Shown here piece after piece: positions 62,701-64,000 of a stretch of 64,000 nt of DNA; positions within the stretch are counted from its first letter, which is position 1; every line of letters begins with the position of its first letter. Made by a program: the position numbers and the translations under genes. Location of the stretch: assembly GCF_021440085.1 (NCBI RefSeq), contig NZ_JAKCPW010000008.1:186001-250000 (forward strand), read 5' to 3'. The notes beneath the pieces are model-generated. The model saw only the letters and a program-made list of their open reading frames with translations. It was not told the origin of the DNA and did not search any database. Origin of the DNA: Dyadobacter sp. CY261 (GTDB lineage: Bacteria > Bacteroidota > Bacteroidia > Cytophagales > Spirosomataceae).

Positions 62701-62843
62701 ACGCTCACGCCCGGGATCTCTATGCCATCCTTGTCTGTAACCTTTCCCGTTACAGATCCGTTTTGTGCCCGCGCGGCATTCAAGCAAATCGCCAAAGCCA
62801 GGCATAGCAACACGAAGTTGTTGTGAAGTAATCTTTTCATCAT
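59724..62843 (-). CDS. SusC/RagA TonB-dependent outer-membrane transporter (third island)
   Basis: A 1039-residue TonB-dependent transporter. The signal peptide runs to NAARAQ. CarboxypepD_reg (about 28-110; VTGKVTDKDGIEIPGVSVSI), plug (about 120-250; GVNIILRGITSLSGSADNQP, LKGPAATALYGLRASNGAII) and barrel (to FQLGVNVNF) are complete and there is no STN domain. The plug has a roughly 20-residue Ala/Gly/Thr-rich insertion (around ATTAGNPLPSAGTAS) not seen in the other two. Its leader carries ACCTGACTAA three bases before the ATG. An alternative ATG is the next codon. Confidence 0.95.
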   Translation of the reverse strand: MMKRLLHNNFVLLCLALAICLNAARAQNGSVTGKVTDKDGIEIPGVSVSIKGTSQGTLTDEKGEYSIQVAPGKTLIFSFIGFKKYELLLGSQRSKLNVQLESDVSMLDEVVVTALGQTQEKRAIGYSVQSIRSDEIRESGNPNMVGALQGKIAGAVITGSGGAPGAGVNIILRGITSLSGSADNQPLFVIDGIIISNATTAGNPLPSAGTASPGAAEQFANTNRAADINPDDIESISVLKGPAATALYGLRASNGAIIITTKRGKSGKLNVSVSLSGGVDVLGKSPDIQTRFIQGRFGEFISPTEVRQRTPYQSFGPSIIGNTTDRIYDNFRGFYQTGFRTNNNISLTKGSEKGNIYVSAGHSYQQGIVPATYFERTSGKIAGTYNFTKRLSASGSFNYIRSGGKRPPAGDKSVFSALSYWPNTYDVNDYLNPDGSYKNLLPGFTDNPVYLVKKSPRIDAVNRYIADLTLNYNITDWLTAKYQITMDAFNERRKRQVDSTFDVGTAVKGFLIQENINYREINSNLYVTASKQLNENWNGSLMVGNSLVGSKRPDSYYERGEGWKAPFTDAISSYRNQQKRFYSPLQYRIVSFFADAKLSYKDILYLNATGRNDIVSTLPKANNSFFYPSFSAGYIFTENLPKNNILSYGKLRASWAQVGKGTDPYVIGVYYELADNFPFGNTVPGYIRRSTTAADNLKPERTTSIEFGTELRFFSNRLMLDATYFTMDSKDQIVRAPVSNVSGYSFYYTNIGLIRNKGIELLATFKPVQTARFTWDMSLNFTKMSGKVIEMPDELEEIAYFDNGSRGVLKVRKGSKLGELWGLDYLRAPDGQLLIQSNGLPLTSQVTMPWGNALPDWTAGLTNSFNYRGIGLSFLLEWRQGGDVVDLGERNAFRSGSIKITERRYEQVIFKGVVEQKGADGSVTYVPNTKPVILDDSFYNPSTARYMGNSAQFNIQDGSWFRLRTVGLSYAIPKAALAKSVFKGGVRFNFTGTNLFLNTPFRGYDPEALTFGSGTNIIGFVGRNNPATRSFQLGVNVNF

Positions 62844-62846
62844 GAA

Positions 62847-62856
62847 TTAGTCAGGT
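62847..62856 (-). promoter_or_regulatory. ACCTGACTAA leader element before the third SusC
   Basis: The minus-strand 10-mer lies three bases before the ATG at 62843, in the context CGACACCTGACTAATTCATG. It is the third exact copy in the window. Confidence 0.5.
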
Positions 62857-62894
62857 GTCGTTATATGATACATGTAATTTACAATTGATTCTTT

Positions 62895-62926
62895 AAAAAG
62901 TATCAATAAAATCACCCATAAGACAA
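62895..62926 (-). promoter_or_regulatory. Candidate promoter of the third SusC
   Basis: On the minus strand TTG (62926-62924), a 21-nt spacer and TACTTTTT (62902-62895), a 7-of-8 match to TAnnTTTG. Transcription would start about 45 nt before the ATG, leaving the ACCTGACTAA element at the end of the leader. Confidence 0.35.
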
Positions 62927-63023
62927 CAAAAGGTAACATATGGATTAACCATCGGTGCGTTCATGGCCCAATCCATCCATATTTTGTCCTTCCTAAACCA
63001 GAAAAAATATTATTACTAGAAAA

Positions 63024-63059
63024 ATAGTTTGTTAACTATAAAAATAGTTTTCATATTTG
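63024..63059 (+). promoter_or_regulatory. Promoter and candidate operator of blaI
   Basis: TTTG at 63028-63031, a 20-nt spacer and CATATTTG at 63052-63059 (7 of 8 to TAnnTTTG) form a Bacteroidota promoter that ends 4 nt before the blaI ATG. A perfect dyad ATAGTT-TGTT-AACTAT (63024-63039) overlaps the -33 element, and a further ATAGTT half-site lies at 63044-63049. This is the arrangement expected for autorepression by a BlaI/MecI dimer. Confidence 0.5.
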
Positions 63060-63063
63060 CTGT

Positions 63064-63432
63064 ATGGAACTTGAAAAGTTGACCAACAAGGAAGAAGAAG
63101 TCATGCAGGTGCTATGGAAGCTAGGCGCTGCATTTGTGAAGGACATGCTTCCGCTTTTTACCGAGCCAAGGCTGCATTACAATACGCTTTCCACCATGAT
63201 CCGGAACCTGGAAGAAAAGGGCTACGTAGCGCACCGGCAGTTCGGGAATACCTATGAATATTTTCCGGTCGTGACCCAGGAGGATTATCAGAATCATTTT
63301 GTACTGAACAAAGTCGTTGGCGGGTACTTCAATGACTCGTACAAAGACCTGGTGGCCTATTTTGCAAAACAGGAAAAGGTTACTCCGGATGATTTGAGAG
63401 ACATTATCCGGATGATTGAAGAAGGAGAGTAA
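63064..63432 (+). CDS. blaI: BlaI/MecI/CopY-family transcriptional repressor
   Basis: A 122-residue winged-helix repressor of the penicillinase-repressor family. The start ELEKLTNKEEEVMQVLWKLG, the recognition region HYNTLSTMIRNLEEKGYVAH (about 40-59) and the wing RQFGNTYEYFPVV are typical. The C-terminal dimerisation helix DDLRDIIRMIEEGE closes the protein. It pairs with the M56 sensor gene 32 bp downstream, which is expected to relieve repression by cleavage when a wall-active or other signal arrives. In Bacteroidota such pairs control varied outer-membrane and stress genes, not only beta-lactamases. The mRNA may be leaderless. Confidence 0.92.
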   Translation: MELEKLTNKEEEVMQVLWKLGAAFVKDMLPLFTEPRLHYNTLSTMIRNLEEKGYVAHRQFGNTYEYFPVVTQEDYQNHFVLNKVVGGYFNDSYKDLVAYFAKQEKVTPDDLRDIIRMIEEGE

Positions 63433-63464
63433 AGTATTGATGTATCCATTAATCCACCGATTTT

Positions 63465-64000
63465 ATGCTGATCCCTTACCTTATGAAAGTCAGCCTGGTA
63501 CTGGCTGTCCTCACGCTCGCGTACCGCTGGCTGATCCAGTTTGAAACATTCTCGAAATTGAACCGTGTTTTGCTATGGCTGAATGTCGTGGTGTCCTGGA
63601 CATTACCGCTTGTTTCACTGCCCGATTGGGGGCCGGTCGAAGTCCAAAGCGGGTTTCATCATAGCCTTCCAAAAGTCGTTGGAAAAATACCGATCCTGGC
63701 GGAGCCCTTAGCGGTTATGCAATCCGAAACTTTCAAAGCACCAGCTTCTGTCACGCATTCCTCCATGTCAATAACCGATTGGCTATTGATTATTTACCTG
63801 ACTGGCGTGGTTGTTCTGGCTGTTTATTTTATTTTCCAGATTGGCCGCCTGTTCCTGCTCGTGGCGAAAGGCCGCCGAGAGCACTGGGATCACGAAATAA
63901 CTGTTGTTTGCGTGCGGGGCAGCACACCTTATTCATTTTTCAAATGGATCATACTCGATCCGGAAAAGCATTCAGGATCGGAACGGGACAATATCCTGGC
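63465..64000 (+). CDS. BlaR1-type M56 membrane metallopeptidase sensor, 3' end outside window
   Basis: The first 178 residues of an M56 family membrane protease, with the rest beyond base 64000. Visible are a first membrane helix (MLIPYLMKVSLVLAVLTLAY), a second (about 36-50), a soluble loop and a third helix (about 105-130; WLLIIYLTGVVVLAVYFIFQ). The segment STPYSFFKWIILDPEKHSG immediately precedes the zinc-binding HExxH in the family; the window ends a few codons before that motif. It follows blaI by 32 bp. The family senses an external signal and proteolytically inactivates BlaI. Confidence 0.85.
   Translation, partial: MLIPYLMKVSLVLAVLTLAYRWLIQFETFSKLNRVLLWLNVVVSWTLPLVSLPDWGPVEVQSGFHHSLPKVVGKIPILAEPLAVMQSETFKAPASVTHSSMSITDWLLIIYLTGVVVLAVYFIFQIGRLFLLVAKGRREHWDHEITVVCVRGSTPYSFFKWIILDPEKHSGSERDNIL

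Noticed and set aside
1..64000. tRNA genes, rRNA genes, CRISPR arrays, insertion sequences, prophage genes
   Set aside because: None was seen. No cloverleaf-like sequences, regular spaced repeats, transposase motifs or phage structural genes could be supported.

Overview
The window looks like a chromosomal segment of a Bacteroidota bacterium of the order Cytophagales, most like Dyadobacter or a close relative. This is inferred from gene content, not from a database search. The signs are three SusC/SusD outer-membrane import pairs, giant FG-GAP/ASPIC-UnbV surface proteins, a DUF2723-type glycosyltransferase, start codons without Shine-Dalgarno sites, and promoters of the TTG-N19-21-TAnnTTTG type. 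No tRNA, rRNA, CRISPR array, insertion sequence or prophage was found.

Layout. 1-1470 holds the 5' part of gyrB on the minus strand, with its 3' end outside the window. 1962-6060 holds a ThuA-like protein and a very large SGNH/beta-propeller/HEAT/cytochrome c fusion. 6324-9673 carries small accessory genes: two unknown proteins, a secreted HExxH peptidase-like gene split by a -1 frameshift at an A-AAA-AAG heptamer, a YkgJ-like cysteine-cluster protein and an outer-membrane barrel. 9754-22513 is the first import island, transcribed as SusC, SusD, two ASPIC/UnbV FG-GAP proteins and a vanadium-haloperoxidase-type enzyme. 22879-36340 is mostly housekeeping: queG, grpE-dnaJ, a secreted nuclease/phosphatase-like protein, a DUF2723 membrane protein, an ABC exporter, alanine dehydrogenase and tsaE. 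36396-44198 is a carbohydrate-oxidation region: two Gfo/Idh/MocA oxidoreductases, a heparinase-like lyase, a sugar isomerase-like protein and a PQQ dehydrogenase with an inserted cytochrome c. A decayed PIN toxin-antitoxin remnant sits inside it. 45143-46916 is an ECF sigma factor, two small basic proteins and an Hsp20 chaperone. 47006-56077 is the second import island (SusC, SusD, ASPIC/UnbV). 56552-62843 is the third (SusC, SusD, a small lipoprotein, a CarboxypepD-reg protein). 63064-64000 is blaI with the start of a BlaR1-type sensor.

How the genes may work together. The repeated pairing of SusCD with roughly 1100-residue ASPIC/UnbV proteins, and the one-base overlap of one of these with the haloperoxidase gene, suggests a surface module that binds, perhaps oxidises or halogenates, and imports an unknown polymer or natural product. 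The 36-44 kb region would oxidise and degrade acidic or modified sugars.

Most notable non-coding observations: (1) three genes (queG, tsaE, blaI) have a Bacteroidota -7 element exactly 4 nt before the ATG, which predicts leaderless mRNAs; (2) a shared ACCTGACTAA element abuts the start codon of three surface-protein genes; (3) an inverted cluster of GACCAT-type heptamers lies at 31.1 kb; (4) a perfect 19-bp inverted repeat lies upstream of the ECF sigma gene; (5) a possible programmed frameshift lies at 7.46 kb.
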